Counted from the first letter of the stretch, positions 7,903 through 16,060 are shown. The stretch: 46,918 nucleotides of DNA from Clostridia bacterium (GCA_017626145.1 JAGAJK010000075.1:1-46918); one strand, 5' to 3'. Numbers and translations are program-made. Notes: generated by a model from the sequence alone, not told the origin.

Positions 7903-8217
7903 CTATAATTCCTGCTCATTTATAACTTCTATGTAAAAGCTGACCGGCCTGAATCCGTCATTGCAGGAAATCATAGCCGATTTTTTGTTTTTCATCCAGC
8001 CATCATAGAAATTTCCGCCACCATTTGAAAGCTCTTTTACAAAGTATTCCATACTTTCCCAAGCAGAATCACACATATTTTCAGGCTTTTCTCCGCCAAC
8101 GGAAATAAACTCCTGACCGAGCCTCATATCGCAGGTGTGCTCAATTGGGTTTTCATATTTTTCTATCAAATCATCATACTGTGCCATTTTCATAACGGTA
8201 ATTCTACAATTTTGCAT
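7903..8217 (-). CDS. TIGR04076-family small protein
   Basis: 104 residues. The sequence fits the small TIGR04076 family: an N-terminal CRITVMKM strand, a GQEFISVGG turn, SAWESMEYFVKEL, GGGNFYDGWM, and a SCNDGFRPVSFYIEV end with the conserved Cys and 'DG.RPV'. Function is unknown for the family. It is the last gene of the nine-gene sulfur/metalloid operon, 8 nt after ArsC, with GGAGGTAG before the ATG. The conserved cysteines and the context suggest a redox or metal role, which is inference. Confidence 0.75.
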   Translation of the reverse strand: MQNCRITVMKMAQYDDLIEKYENPIEHTCDMRLGQEFISVGGEKPENMCDSAWESMEYFVKELSNGGGNFYDGWMKNKKSAMISCNDGFRPVSFYIEVINEQEL

Positions 8218-8225
8218 TATCCTTA

Positions 8226-8609
8226 CTACCTCCGCAATTCCAATATTTTCTCTTTTATCTTATTCGCTGTTTTGATAAATTCTTCATCGCTTTTGCCTGT
8301 GGGATCGTCAAGACCCCAATCCGAGCGTTTTTTGCATGGTATATTGGGACAATGAACATTGCATCCCATTGTGATAACAATATCAGGTTCGGGAATATCA
8401 GAAATCAGCTTTGAATACTGACTCTTCATATCAATACCGAAATGCTCTTTCATAATCCGCACGGCATCTTTATTTATCTCGGGCTTTGTTTCTGTTCCTG
8501 CAGAATAGCAATCGTATTTGTCTGAAAGATACACTTTTCCAAAGGCTTCTGCCATTTGACTTCGACAGGAATTATGTACGCAAATAAATGCTATTTTAGT
8601 TTTTGACAT
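8226..8609 (-). CDS. arsC: Arsenate reductase, low-molecular-weight phosphatase/thioredoxin-coupled type
   Basis: 127 residues. The N-terminal P-loop is C10-VHNSC-R16 (CX5R), and ITMGCNVHCPNIPC supplies the later redox cysteines; DPTG near the end matches the general-acid loop. It reduces arsenate to arsenite using its cysteine relay and thioredoxin. The start is the ATG at 8609; an in-frame TTG upstream is less likely. It overlaps the end of the DUF5714 gene by 14 nt. No arsenite pump (ArsB/Acr3) or ArsR regulator is in the window, so arsenite export would need a gene elsewhere or the MATE pump of this operon. Confidence 0.9.
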   Translation of the reverse strand: MSKTKIAFICVHNSCRSQMAEAFGKVYLSDKYDCYSAGTETKPEINKDAVRIMKEHFGIDMKSQYSKLISDIPEPDIVITMGCNVHCPNIPCKKRSDWGLDDPTGKSDEEFIKTANKIKEKILELRR

Positions 8610-9285
8610 GGAAAGGACACCTTTCTTCAATACATTGATTATTTAGCTTTGAGCGTGAACATTTGATTTTATCAAGTTCCATATGTATGCCAAGGTTTTC
8701 TGCAGTAAACTTGACCGCCTCACGAATTGCAAGATACGAATCTCTTTTACAGCAACGAGGTCCGCCATTTTTACCGATTGCAGATAGAGAAAGTCCTGTC
8801 ATCTGATTAGAAAGACCCCAAGCTTTGCTTGCAAGAGGTGTTGACTTAGTTACAATCGACATATACATTCCTGTGCTGATACCTGCACCGCATGCACCCC
8901 AAAATCCGCATGCTCCGCCGGGAACTTGCTTTCCCCTTGCATACATTTCGGATAGCACAGTCGGCAAGTCAATATATCCGCCTGCGTTTTTATACGCAGT
9001 AAGAAGTGATGCTCCTACCATAACATGATGCTCGGGGCCGTGCATATGGCAAAAGTCCATTGACATCATCTTTTCTAAAATCTCAATTGGATTTTTGGAC
9101 TTTTCATTTAAAGCTAACGCTATAATTTCGTCCATTCCGTTTGTGTGGCACTCACTGCAGACATAGTGCCCGTTTACGCATCTTGTTTTACTGTTCTCTT
9201 TCTTGTGGCAAATCACACATTCCATCATTGTATCCGTTTCCAGATACTCAAGCGGTGCTTTGCAAATTAAACATTCTTCACTCAT
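8596..9285 (-). CDS. DUF5714 cysteine-rich protein
   Basis: 229 residues, rich in cysteines. The N-terminus has two zinc-finger-like knuckles (CLICKAPL, CVICHKKE) and CSECH. The core has the family signature MHGPEHHVMVGASLLTAY, then GGACGFWGACGAG and GGPRCCKRDSY, and it ends in RCPFHVKN. Members of DUF5714 are sometimes loosely labelled SAM-dependent methyltransferases, but no SAM motif is visible. The many Cys/His pairs suggest metal or Fe-S binding. It overlaps the gene before it by 4 nt and ArsC after it by 14 nt, so translation is coupled. Function unknown. Confidence 0.8.
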   Translation of the reverse strand: MSEECLICKAPLEYLETDTMMECVICHKKENSKTRCVNGHYVCSECHTNGMDEIIALALNEKSKNPIEILEKMMSMDFCHMHGPEHHVMVGASLLTAYKNAGGYIDLPTVLSEMYARGKQVPGGACGFWGACGAGISTGMYMSIVTKSTPLASKAWGLSNQMTGLSLSAIGKNGGPRCCKRDSYLAIREAVKFTAENLGIHMELDKIKCSRSKLNNQCIEERCPFHVKN

Positions 9286-9875
9286 TTTTCTACCTCAATT
9301 TCTGTAACACATTCTATTGAGTCTTCCGACCAAAAATTCACATAACCATCAGATGAGGCAGGTTCAGGAGAAACAACAAATCTTTTTCCGTTATTCATAA
9401 TAAATATGATTTGATCAAAAGTTTCATTATCAGGTTCAACGAAGTCAATGTCACCATTTATCCATTTTTCGTACGGATTTGTAACAGATTGAAGTTCAAT
9501 CTGTTCGATATACCCATATTCAAGAACACATACTTCTTTCCTTACAGGTCTTCCGGCATAATAATCATGAATAATGTCCGTTGTGTTAAAGTAGTCCTTC
9601 ATACTATCTTTGCCATGTATGTTTTTTTCTTTGCTCGTCAATTCTCTGAACTCAAATCCAAAGAAATCCACGAACATATAATCAATTACAAGACACTTAT
9701 CATTCTCAAATAAAATATATAGTTCAGTGTCTTGCATATACATTCTTCTTTTATTTCTGTCAAACCAACAGGGTGAACCCAGTGTGAAGATTTCTCTGAT
9801 TTTTATATTTCTTTGTTGTTCTACAATCTCATTCAGATGATTTAAAGCATTTGTTTTTTCTTTAATATATTCCAT
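9282..9875 (-). CDS. Uncharacterised 197-residue protein within the sulfur/metalloid operon
   Basis: A soluble, acidic protein with alternating beta strands and no recognisable motif; features include FTLGSPCWFDRNKRRMYM, LYILFENDKCLVIDYMF, and a repeated strand pattern near GKRFVVSPEPASSDG. No signal peptide or membrane segment. It has a good ribosome binding site (GAGGGTG) and overlaps the DUF5714 gene by 4 nt, so it is part of the operon, but its sequence has none of the Cys-rich character of its neighbours. It could be a later insertion. I do not recognise it. Confidence 0.7.
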   Translation of the reverse strand: MEYIKEKTNALNHLNEIVEQQRNIKIREIFTLGSPCWFDRNKRRMYMQDTELYILFENDKCLVIDYMFVDFFGFEFRELTSKEKNIHGKDSMKDYFNTTDIIHDYYAGRPVRKEVCVLEYGYIEQIELQSVTNPYEKWINGDIDFVEPDNETFDQIIFIMNNGKRFVVSPEPASSDGYVNFWSEDSIECVTEIEVEK

Positions 9876-9897
9876 AAATTCACCCTCAGTTTATAAA

Positions 9898-10356
9898 TTA
9901 TTCTTCTACCTCATATGGCCAATCAATAATTCCGCCAAATTCTTTTACATTGGTGTAACCAAGTTTTGCAAGACTTTCGGCTGCGATTTTACTTCGTCTG
10001 CCACTGCGGCAATATACAAGAATTAACTTGTCCTTATCGGGTATAATTTCTTCTGCTTTATTTTCAATTTCGGTATATGGAATTAAGATTGCTCCTGGGA
10101 TGTGTCCACTATCGAATTCATCCTGTTCTCTTGTGTCTAAAATGATATGTTCTTCGCCTGAGTCCATTATTTTTTTGGCATTCTCTGCCGTAATTTGTTC
10201 GTACATTGCTTTTTCTCCTTTTTCTGCGACTATTATGGATGTCGGTCCGTCTGCACCGCCGATGATTCCAATACTGCTATCATTTCCGCAAGCGGTAAGC
10301 AGTATACAAAGTGAGATTGATATAGTAAACAATAAATTTCTCATAACTGATACCAT
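9898..10356 (-). CDS. Rhodanese-domain lipoprotein with a GGADGPTSI segment
   Basis: 152 residues. A signal peptide ends in the lipobox LTAC, so the mature protein is probably lipid-anchored outside the membrane. Directly after it comes IGIIGGADGPTSIIV, a motif known from the beta subunit of Na+-pumping decarboxylases and seen as a short segment behind signal peptides in Clostridia. Residues ~50-150 form a rhodanese domain with active-site loop YCRSGRRS (catalytic Cys), which handles sulfane sulfur. The ATG at 10356 overlaps the stop of the NifX-like gene (TAATG); M5 is an alternative start. It resembles the rhodanese domain at the end of the CoA-disulfide reductase in this operon. Confidence 0.85.
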   Translation of the reverse strand: MVSVMRNLLFTISISLCILLTACGNDSSIGIIGGADGPTSIIVAEKGEKAMYEQITAENAKKIMDSGEEHIILDTREQDEFDSGHIPGAILIPYTEIENKAEEIIPDKDKLILVYCRSGRRSKIAAESLAKLGYTNVKEFGGIIDWPYEVEE

Positions 10357-10760
10357 TAATTATGTCCATGACAGTTTCCGCCGCAACCGTGTTCGCCGCA
10401 AGTGTGACTATCAGTGTGTTCGTGGTCGTGGTGGTCGCATTTAGCTTCAGGATCATATTCGAGTGCATTTTCTAAAAATGCCTCAACCGCTTTGTCTGCA
10501 TTGCCCTGAACACCGCCGAACAACTTAATTCCCGCGTTGCTAAGTGCCATCTGTGCACCTCCGCCGATACCACCGCAGATAAGCACATCAATATTGAGTG
10601 CAGAGAGCATACCGGCAAGTGCTCCGTGTCCGCTACCGTTTGTATCTACTACTTTTGATGAAAGTATTTTTCCGTTTTCAGTTTCATATACCTTAAACTG
10701 TTTTGTGTGTCCAAAATGTCCAAAGATTTCTCCGTTTTCATAAGTTACTGCAATTTTCAT
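10356..10760 (-). CDS. NifX/NifB-like (dinitrogenase Fe-Mo cofactor biosynthesis family) protein with His-rich tail
   Basis: 134 residues. The first ~105 show the NifX/NafY fold: MKIAVTYENGEIFGHFGHTKQF, then GHGALAGMLSALNIDVLICGGIGGGAQMAL. The tail after residue 108 is rich in His and Cys (DHHDHEHTDSHTCGEHGCGG), a likely metal-binding extension. Family members carry metal-sulfur clusters between proteins; without nif genes nearby it more likely handles another metal or Fe-S cluster (inference). The ATG follows AAAGGAG. It sits between the PAS protein and the rhodanese lipoprotein. Confidence 0.85.
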   Translation of the reverse strand: MKIAVTYENGEIFGHFGHTKQFKVYETENGKILSSKVVDTNGSGHGALAGMLSALNIDVLICGGIGGGAQMALSNAGIKLFGGVQGNADKAVEAFLENALEYDPEAKCDHHDHEHTDSHTCGEHGCGGNCHGHN

Positions 10761-10783
10761 AGTGTTTTTTCTCCTTTAATAAT

Positions 10784-11146
10784 TTATTTTTTTGGCTGAT
10801 AAAGCCCTACTGTTTCTTTATTTCTATATTCGTGCCTTTCGTAATAGCCGATGAGTGTTCCGTCATCATCACGAAGAGCGACCATATACACATCCTTGTT
10901 TTCCTCGTCATTGCGATAGGTATATATGATGTTATTATCCTTGCTTTCGCGAAACCACGCAACCACCTTGTCTATCATTTCATTAGCTTTTGGCGGATGG
11001 CAGTCTTTAATACTTCTGCCTGTCAAGTCTTTGTGATAACGCTTTATGGCACACGGATTCATATATACAATAATATCATCTATATCGCAAACAACCACAG
11101 GGGCTGTGTCCTGGTCTAATACGCTTTTTAATAATTTATTTAACAT
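10784..11146 (-). CDS. Small PAS-domain protein
   Basis: 120 residues, a lone PAS sensor domain (VLDQDTAPVVVCDIDDIIVYMNPCAI...GRSIKDCHPP) with no output domain. The ATG at 11146 follows GGAGAAATAG and overlaps the end of the CoA-disulfide reductase gene; in-frame codons upstream lie inside that gene. PAS domains bind small ligands, heme or flavin; CHPP could be a cofactor site, which is inference. A near-identical C-terminal fragment of this gene lies at 18873-19052, showing that a second copy existed. Confidence 0.8.
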   Translation of the reverse strand: MLNKLLKSVLDQDTAPVVVCDIDDIIVYMNPCAIKRYHKDLTGRSIKDCHPPKANEMIDKVVAWFRESKDNNIIYTYRNDEENKDVYMVALRDDDGTLIGYYERHEYRNKETVGLYQPKK

Positions 11147-11147
11147 T

Positions 11148-12824
11148 CTATTTCTCCATTCCGCAGTCATATGCATTTTTTGATACAGCCTCATCATAGT
11201 ACATCGTGCCATAAAGTCTGTATCCGCCTGCAAAATTGTAGGCATCGAATCCGTTTTGCATAAGTATTCTTGTCGCAAGATAGCTCCTTAAACCGCTCTG
11301 GCACATCACATATACAGGTTTTGATTTATCGAGTTCTGTAAGTCTTTCACGCAGTTCATCAACGGGGATATTGATAAAGCCCTCTGCATGACCGCGCATA
11401 TATTCGTAGACGGTTCTTGTATCTAAAAGCGTGATATCATCTCTTTTTTGAAGAAGAGGAATATCCTCATAATAGAACTGCCCTACAATACCGTTTTTTA
11501 TATTTTCAATGATAAAGCCTGCCATATTCACAGGGTCTTTTGCCGAAGAATATGGCGGTGCATAGGAAAGCTCAAGGTCTTTTAGCTTGTCCGCTGTAAG
11601 TCCTGCAAAAATTGCAGTGGCAATTACATCAATTCTTTTTTCAACACCCTCATAACCTACCGCTTGTGCGCCGAGGATTTTATATGTTTCCTTTTCAAAT
11701 ATAACCTTTAAGGTCATAACGGCAGCACCAGGATAGTATCCTGCGTGAGAAAGGGGCGAAAGAATGACTTTTTCGTAAGCGATATTGCTTAATTTAAGCT
11801 GAGTTTCAGTCATTCCTGTTGATGCTACTGTCATATCAAATAGTTTAATAACCGATGCGCCTTGCGTGCCTTTATAAGTGCTGTTAATCCCGCAAATATT
11901 GTCTGCCGCAATTCGCCCCTGCTTATTGGCAGGGCCTGCTAATGTTATAACTGCCTTATCCTTTGAAATAATGTTTTCCACCTCGACCGCATCACCGACT
12001 GCATAAATGTCATCGTCCGAGGTTTGCATATTGTCAGAAACTGCAATTGCCCCCTTTACGCCCAATGCGAGTCCCGCATCCTTTGCAAGCGTGTTTTCAG
12101 GCAAAACGCCGACAGATACAATGACCATATCAGCAGGTATCTCCTTACAATCGGTAATGACAATGTTCTTCTCAATACTTTTTACATTGGCATTTAAAAG
12201 AATATTGATGCCCTTTGACCTTAAATTTGTGTGAACAAATGATGCAATGTCACTATCTACTGTGTTTAAAAGGTGGTCGCCTTTTTGGATGACAGTAACA
12301 TCTATTCCTCGATTTTTAAGATTTTCCGCCATCTCAAGCCCTATAAAACCACCGCCGATGATAACTGCCGTCTTAATCGAATTGTTGTCTGTAAACTCAC
12401 GGATTTTAAGCGTATCTTCTACTGTGCGCAGTGTGAAAATGTTACTGCAATCACCAATGCAAAAATCAGGCATAACAGGCTTTGCACCGGGAGATAAAAT
12501 GAGTTTGTCATAGCTTTCTTCAAACACTTTTCCGCTTATTTTATCCAAAACCGTAACAGTTTTTCTTTCACGATTTATTTTAGTTACCTCGTGGAGAGTT
12601 CTTACATCAATTTTGAATCTCGACCAAAATCCTTCGGGAGTCTGTAAAAACAAATCTTCTTTGTCAGAGATTTCTCCTCCGATATAGTAAGGGAGTCCGC
12701 AATTTGCATAGGAAACATATCCGCTTCGCTCAAAAATGATTATCTCCGAATTTTCATCAAGTCTTCTGATTCTTGCTGCAGCCGTAGCACCGCCTGCAAC
12801 TCCTCCAACAATAACTATCTTCAT
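11148..12824 (-). CDS. CoA-disulfide reductase / persulfide reductase with C-terminal rhodanese domain
   Basis: 558 residues. The N-terminal FAD-binding motif is GGVAGGATAAARIRRL, the single catalytic cysteine is C42 in YANCGLPYYIGG, and a second dinucleotide motif IIGGGFIGLEMAENL binds NAD(P)H. After the dimerisation domain, residues ~465-550 form a rhodanese domain with loop YVMCQSGLRS. CoADR-rhodanese fusions reduce CoA disulfide or polysulfide/persulfide with NAD(P)H (established for characterised members). The ATG follows GGAGGTG and begins 2 nt after the MATE stop. With the rhodanese lipoprotein it indicates sulfane-sulfur metabolism in this operon. Confidence 0.9.
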   Translation of the reverse strand: MKIVIVGGVAGGATAAARIRRLDENSEIIIFERSGYVSYANCGLPYYIGGEISDKEDLFLQTPEGFWSRFKIDVRTLHEVTKINRERKTVTVLDKISGKVFEESYDKLILSPGAKPVMPDFCIGDCSNIFTLRTVEDTLKIREFTDNNSIKTAVIIGGGFIGLEMAENLKNRGIDVTVIQKGDHLLNTVDSDIASFVHTNLRSKGINILLNANVKSIEKNIVITDCKEIPADMVIVSVGVLPENTLAKDAGLALGVKGAIAVSDNMQTSDDDIYAVGDAVEVENIISKDKAVITLAGPANKQGRIAADNICGINSTYKGTQGASVIKLFDMTVASTGMTETQLKLSNIAYEKVILSPLSHAGYYPGAAVMTLKVIFEKETYKILGAQAVGYEGVEKRIDVIATAIFAGLTADKLKDLELSYAPPYSSAKDPVNMAGFIIENIKNGIVGQFYYEDIPLLQKRDDITLLDTRTVYEYMRGHAEGFINIPVDELRERLTELDKSKPVYVMCQSGLRSYLATRILMQNGFDAYNFAGGYRLYGTMYYDEAVSKNAYDCGMEK

Positions 12825-12826
12825 TT

Positions 12827-14191
12827 TTACACCTCCGTTATTTCTTTTAATGCCTTCTTAAACTGGAATGTAAACAGCATTGCCGTAAATGTAACCGCAA
12901 TAATGTCTGCAACAGGTTCTGCCATATATACCGCCTGTGTCTTGTCTGCCAAAATGCTTGGCATAATATAAATCAGCGGAAGTAGCAATACGAATTTACG
13001 CACAACTGCAACCACAATGGAATTTGCCGCTTTGCCAAGTGATGTAAAAGTCATCTGGCAGGCGATCTGTATGCCAAAGAGTCCAAGTCCGCCAAGATAA
13101 ATTCTAAGCATTGGTGCTGCAAACTGTGCAAGGGTGCTATCTGATGTAAATATCTTAACAAACATCTGTGGTGCTATCATAACAGCTGTCCAGAGGGTGA
13201 TGGAATATGTCAAACAAGTGATTAAAAGCAGACGGAAGGTTTTCTTAACTCTGCCCGCATTTTTAGCACCAAAATTGTAGCTTGTAATAGGCTGAGCTCC
13301 TTGTGCAATTCCCTGCAAAGGTAACATTGCAAACTGCATTACACTTGTCATAATGGTCATAGCACCGACTGCAATATCTCCACCATATTTAAGGAGTGAA
13401 GAATTAAAGCAAACGGAAATCACGCTTTCGCTTGACTGCATAACAAATGCCGCTGTCCCGAGTGCGATGCAAGGCAGAATGATGTCTGCTCTGAGTTTCA
13501 GATTTTCTTTTTTTATTTTAAGCTGTGTCTTTTTGCCGCAAAGGAAAGAGATAATCCATACGCAGGAAAGCATCTGCGAAATGATAGTCGCAAGTGCCGC
13601 ACCCTTTACACCCATACCGAATCCAAAAATAAATATTGGATCAAGCACAATATTACACACCGCGCCGATAATCACCGAAACCATAGATATAGTGGTAAAG
13701 CCCTGTGCAGTTATGAATGTATTCATACCCAAGGTCATTTGCACAAACAGAGTGCCGATGGCATATATGCTCATATAATCGGTGGCATAACCGATTGTGT
13801 TTTCGCTCGCGCCAAAGGCAAGGAGCAAATCCTTGTTCCATATAAACAAAACTGCAGTCAGGATAACCGACACAACAATCTGCAAACTAAAACAGTTGCC
13901 AAGTGCCTTTTCGGCAGATTCATTCTCCTTTTCGCCCATAAAGATGGAGGCTCTCGGTGCACCGCCTGAACTTACCAATGCCGCAAACGCTGAAACAAGC
14001 ATAATTATCGGCATACAAACGCCAACACCCGTAAGTGCCATACTTCCGTCGCCGGGCATATGACCTATGTATATGCGGTCAACTATATTGTAAAGCATAT
14101 TGATAAGCTGTGCCACAACTGTCGGAATCGACAGTCTGAACAAAAGCTTACCAATAGGCTCTGTTGCTAAAAATTCTTTTTTGTCATTCAT
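12827..14191 (-). CDS. MATE-family efflux transporter, first gene of the sulfur/metalloid operon
   Basis: 454 residues with about 12 membrane segments and the MATE pattern: N-terminal PIGKLLFRLSIPTVVAQLINMLYNIVDRIYIG, an internal second repeat, and GAQPITSYNFGAKN. MATE pumps export cationic compounds using Na+ or H+ gradients. It is closest in character to the MepA-type subgroup. The ATG follows AAGGTGG. It precedes the CoA-disulfide reductase with no room for a separate promoter, so it is part of the operon. The substrate is unknown; the context suggests a toxic thiol, metalloid or redox-active compound (inference). Confidence 0.9.
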   Translation of the reverse strand: MNDKKEFLATEPIGKLLFRLSIPTVVAQLINMLYNIVDRIYIGHMPGDGSMALTGVGVCMPIIMLVSAFAALVSSGGAPRASIFMGEKENESAEKALGNCFSLQIVVSVILTAVLFIWNKDLLLAFGASENTIGYATDYMSIYAIGTLFVQMTLGMNTFITAQGFTTISMVSVIIGAVCNIVLDPIFIFGFGMGVKGAALATIISQMLSCVWIISFLCGKKTQLKIKKENLKLRADIILPCIALGTAAFVMQSSESVISVCFNSSLLKYGGDIAVGAMTIMTSVMQFAMLPLQGIAQGAQPITSYNFGAKNAGRVKKTFRLLLITCLTYSITLWTAVMIAPQMFVKIFTSDSTLAQFAAPMLRIYLGGLGLFGIQIACQMTFTSLGKAANSIVVAVVRKFVLLLPLIYIMPSILADKTQAVYMAEPVADIIAVTFTAMLFTFQFKKALKEITEV

Positions 14192-14244
14192 TTAATAAAC
14201 CACCTTATAAAGACTGTATAACCTATATACCAATACTTTTTTGT

Positions 14245-14277
14245 TATTGCGACACATAAGGTTTAGATGCAAACCTT
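14245..14277. repeat. 23-bp direct repeat copy 1, with hairpin, upstream of the MATE operon
   Basis: Bases 14245-14267 are identical to 14681-14703. Here the repeat runs into a hairpin AAGGTTT (14258-14264), loop AGATGC, AAACCTT (14271-14277). In the second copy the right arm is AAATTTT, so pairing on the plus strand survives through G-U pairs. Read on the minus strand the repeat contains ATGTGTCGC, also found at 15459-15467. It lies between the 108-residue membrane protein and the MATE gene; no convincing -10/-35 for the operon was found around it. Confidence 0.5.
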
Positions 14278-14317
14278 TTGGTGTGATGTTCATGTTAAGT
14301 TAGAAGTAAAAAATCTA

Positions 14318-14644
14318 TTAAAAGTTAATATAATAATTTACAAGTCTAATCCAAAAACTGTTTAAATTAGAAATCAATATATATCCGATAATTCCAATAA
14401 CAAAAATTGTAATTGGGATAAGTTGTTTAATATCTTTATTTGCAATGCTTTTAATAACCGAAAATAATATCAAACCCAAAGACAAAAGAATGAAAAACCC
14501 AAATAAAAGAGGTGTTACCATCCCTAAAACCATCTCTGCACCAAGATTGTATGTATCTGCCCATCCTCCCAAATAATTTAGCAATGGGTCAAAAAGAATA
14601 AAAGTAATAACAACAATTATATTTGTTAAGATTAGTTTTTTCAT
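14318..14644 (-). CDS. Small membrane protein, unknown function
   Basis: 108 residues with about three hydrophobic helices (LTNIIVVITFILFDPLLNYL; a central segment; IPITIFVIGIIGYILI). The ATG at 14644 lies 5 nt after AAAGGAAGTG; an upstream in-frame ATG at 14668 would fall in the tandem TTCGACA boxes and has no ribosome binding site. No family recognised. The following gene on the same strand is the MATE operon, about 130 nt away. Confidence 0.6.
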   Translation of the reverse strand: MKKLILTNIIVVITFILFDPLLNYLGGWADTYNLGAEMVLGMVTPLLFGFFILLSLGLILFSVIKSIANKDIKQLIPITIFVIGIIGYILISNLNSFWIRLVNYYINF

Positions 14645-14657
14645 TTCTGCACTTCCT

Positions 14658-14674
14658 TTCGACAACATTCGACA
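14658..14674 (-). promoter_or_regulatory. Tandem Spo0A-box-like sites
   Basis: Two perfect TTCGACA heptamers (reverse complement of the 0A box TGTCGAA) at 14658-14664 and 14668-14674, spaced exactly 10 bp, lie just upstream of the ribosome binding site of the gene at 14318-14644. A single copy, with a degenerate partner, is at 15495-15501. The match to the Spo0A consensus is by recall; a position this close to the start would suggest repression. Confidence 0.4.
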
Positions 14675-14680
14675 TCTCCA

Positions 14681-14703
14681 TATTGCGACACATAAGGTTT
14701 AGA
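14681..14703. repeat. 23-bp direct repeat copy 2
   Basis: Identical over 23 bp to 14245-14267, in the same orientation, 436 bp away. It is followed by a variant of the same hairpin. It lies 7 bp beyond the tandem TTCGACA boxes, so repeat and boxes may form one regulatory unit. Confidence 0.5.
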
Positions 14704-14803
14704 CACAAATTTTTCATAGCTATGTAGCTACATTTAAAAAGTATGATAAAACACAGTCCAGTACAGGCTACTGCCCTAAATAGCTAAACTATCAGCGTCT
14801 GAT

Positions 14804-15325
14804 TTAAGTTCTTTTTATCCTTTTGTAAGCAACAATAGCAGCTACAACATCAACACAGAATACAAACTGACAAACGCCTAATATCACTGTCCCTATATTT
14901 AAAACCTTCTTTTCCTTGCAATTTATGATTATCGCTACTGCACCAATAGTACCTGTAAGTAAAACCGCCAGAAAGTCAATCGCTGCAAATACTATTACCG
15001 CTAAAATAGCGGCATGAAAAAGTCCGATTGCATATATAATTGCAAGTATAAATAAAGAAATAAATGCAGGTATCTGAGCAAGTTTTATTATCATGTTTAC
15101 TTTTGCAAGACGAAGTGCACCGGCACTGCTTCTTTTAGCGGAAACCAAATAATATACAACCCCTGTTAAACCAAGTACAAAACAAAAAAGTATAACAATA
15201 AAGCTTACAAGCATATACGTAAGAAAATGCTTTGCCATACCATCAATTATAAAGAAACCGCTCATAGCAAAAACGAATATATATGGAAATAAAAATGCAA
15301 AAAACAAACTAAAATATTTTTTCAT
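14804..15325 (-). CDS. Multi-spanning membrane protein, unknown function
   Basis: 173 residues with four to five hydrophobic segments: an N-terminal FSLFFAFLFPYIFVFAMSGF, then MLVSFIVILFCFVLGLTGVV, PAFISLFILAIIYAIGLFH, and a C-terminal pair. It ends in a basic tail (YKRIKRT), inside-positive. No motif recognised. Its upstream region (15326-15538) holds no gene apart from a 12-codon frame beginning with GTG after GGAGGATAAAT, plus a TTCGACA box. Confidence 0.65.
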   Translation of the reverse strand: MKKYFSLFFAFLFPYIFVFAMSGFFIIDGMAKHFLTYMLVSFIVILFCFVLGLTGVVYYLVSAKRSSAGALRLAKVNMIIKLAQIPAFISLFILAIIYAIGLFHAAILAVIVFAAIDFLAVLLTGTIGAVAIIINCKEKKVLNIGTVILGVCQFVFCVDVVAAIVAYKRIKRT

Positions 15326-15538
15326 TACGTAACCTACTCTCTTACTAATAATAATTCACAAATCTATACTTTCTTTAAACATTACAAGATACTCAATGCA
15401 TATTATTAAAAATGTTGGTAACACATTAACCGAAATTTATTTTACCGAGTTCTTTTAGCGACACATTTATCCTCCCTCTTTTCTTCAGACAATATTCGAC
15501 ATTCTTTTTATAGCTCATATATGGTTAAACCTAAAAAT

Positions 15539-16018
15539 TCACCATTTTCTATCTAGGCGAATATTATTCCAATAATACTTGATTTTATCGCAATTAATAA
15601 CCATTTGAAATGCATATGCCCAAATTTTCTTCTTTGTTGTTACTCCGCCAAAAAATAAAACTTGATGAACCCCATTATATTGCTCATTAAACTCTATTTC
15701 CCACTCGCCTTTATTTATTTTTTTATATACCTCTTTCAATTCCACTTTTTTTCTTGTCGTACATAAACGCTTACCAAATATATAGTGTCTTTTGAATAAA
15801 TAGAACACGGATAGCTGTTCATCAAATTCAGTAAACTTTATTTTTGATTTATCAGTTCTAACTGTTTCTCTGCAAGAATTATATTTTGTATCTGCCAATA
15901 TCCAAAAACCATCATCAAAAGTTAAAGACAATGCATCATCAAAAGCTTCTGCGCCATTGACAACGCAATCATGTAAAGTTATAAACTCTTGTGCATCTTC
16001 AATACAATTTTTCCACAT
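15539..16018 (-). CDS. Uncharacterised 159-residue protein
   Basis: A soluble protein with many aromatic residues and an alternating strand pattern (LSLTFDDGFWILADTKYNS; VHQVLFFGGVTTKKKIWAYA), no signal peptide or membrane segment. The ATG follows AAGGAGAG. Nothing recognised; it could be an immunity-like or single-domain orphan. It is 42 nt downstream of the RibD-like reductase on the same strand. Confidence 0.6.
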   Translation of the reverse strand: MWKNCIEDAQEFITLHDCVVNGAEAFDDALSLTFDDGFWILADTKYNSCRETVRTDKSKIKFTEFDEQLSVFYLFKRHYIFGKRLCTTRKKVELKEVYKKINKGEWEIEFNEQYNGVHQVLFFGGVTTKKKIWAYAFQMVINCDKIKYYWNNIRLDRKW

Positions 16019-16060
16019 ATCTTTTCACTTCTCTCCTTTCGCCAAAATCCGTCAATCTTT

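Noticed and set aside
9411-9713. 100-codon plus-strand frame
   Set aside because: It lies wholly opposite a coupled gene of the sulfur/metalloid operon and has no ribosome binding site or family resemblance.
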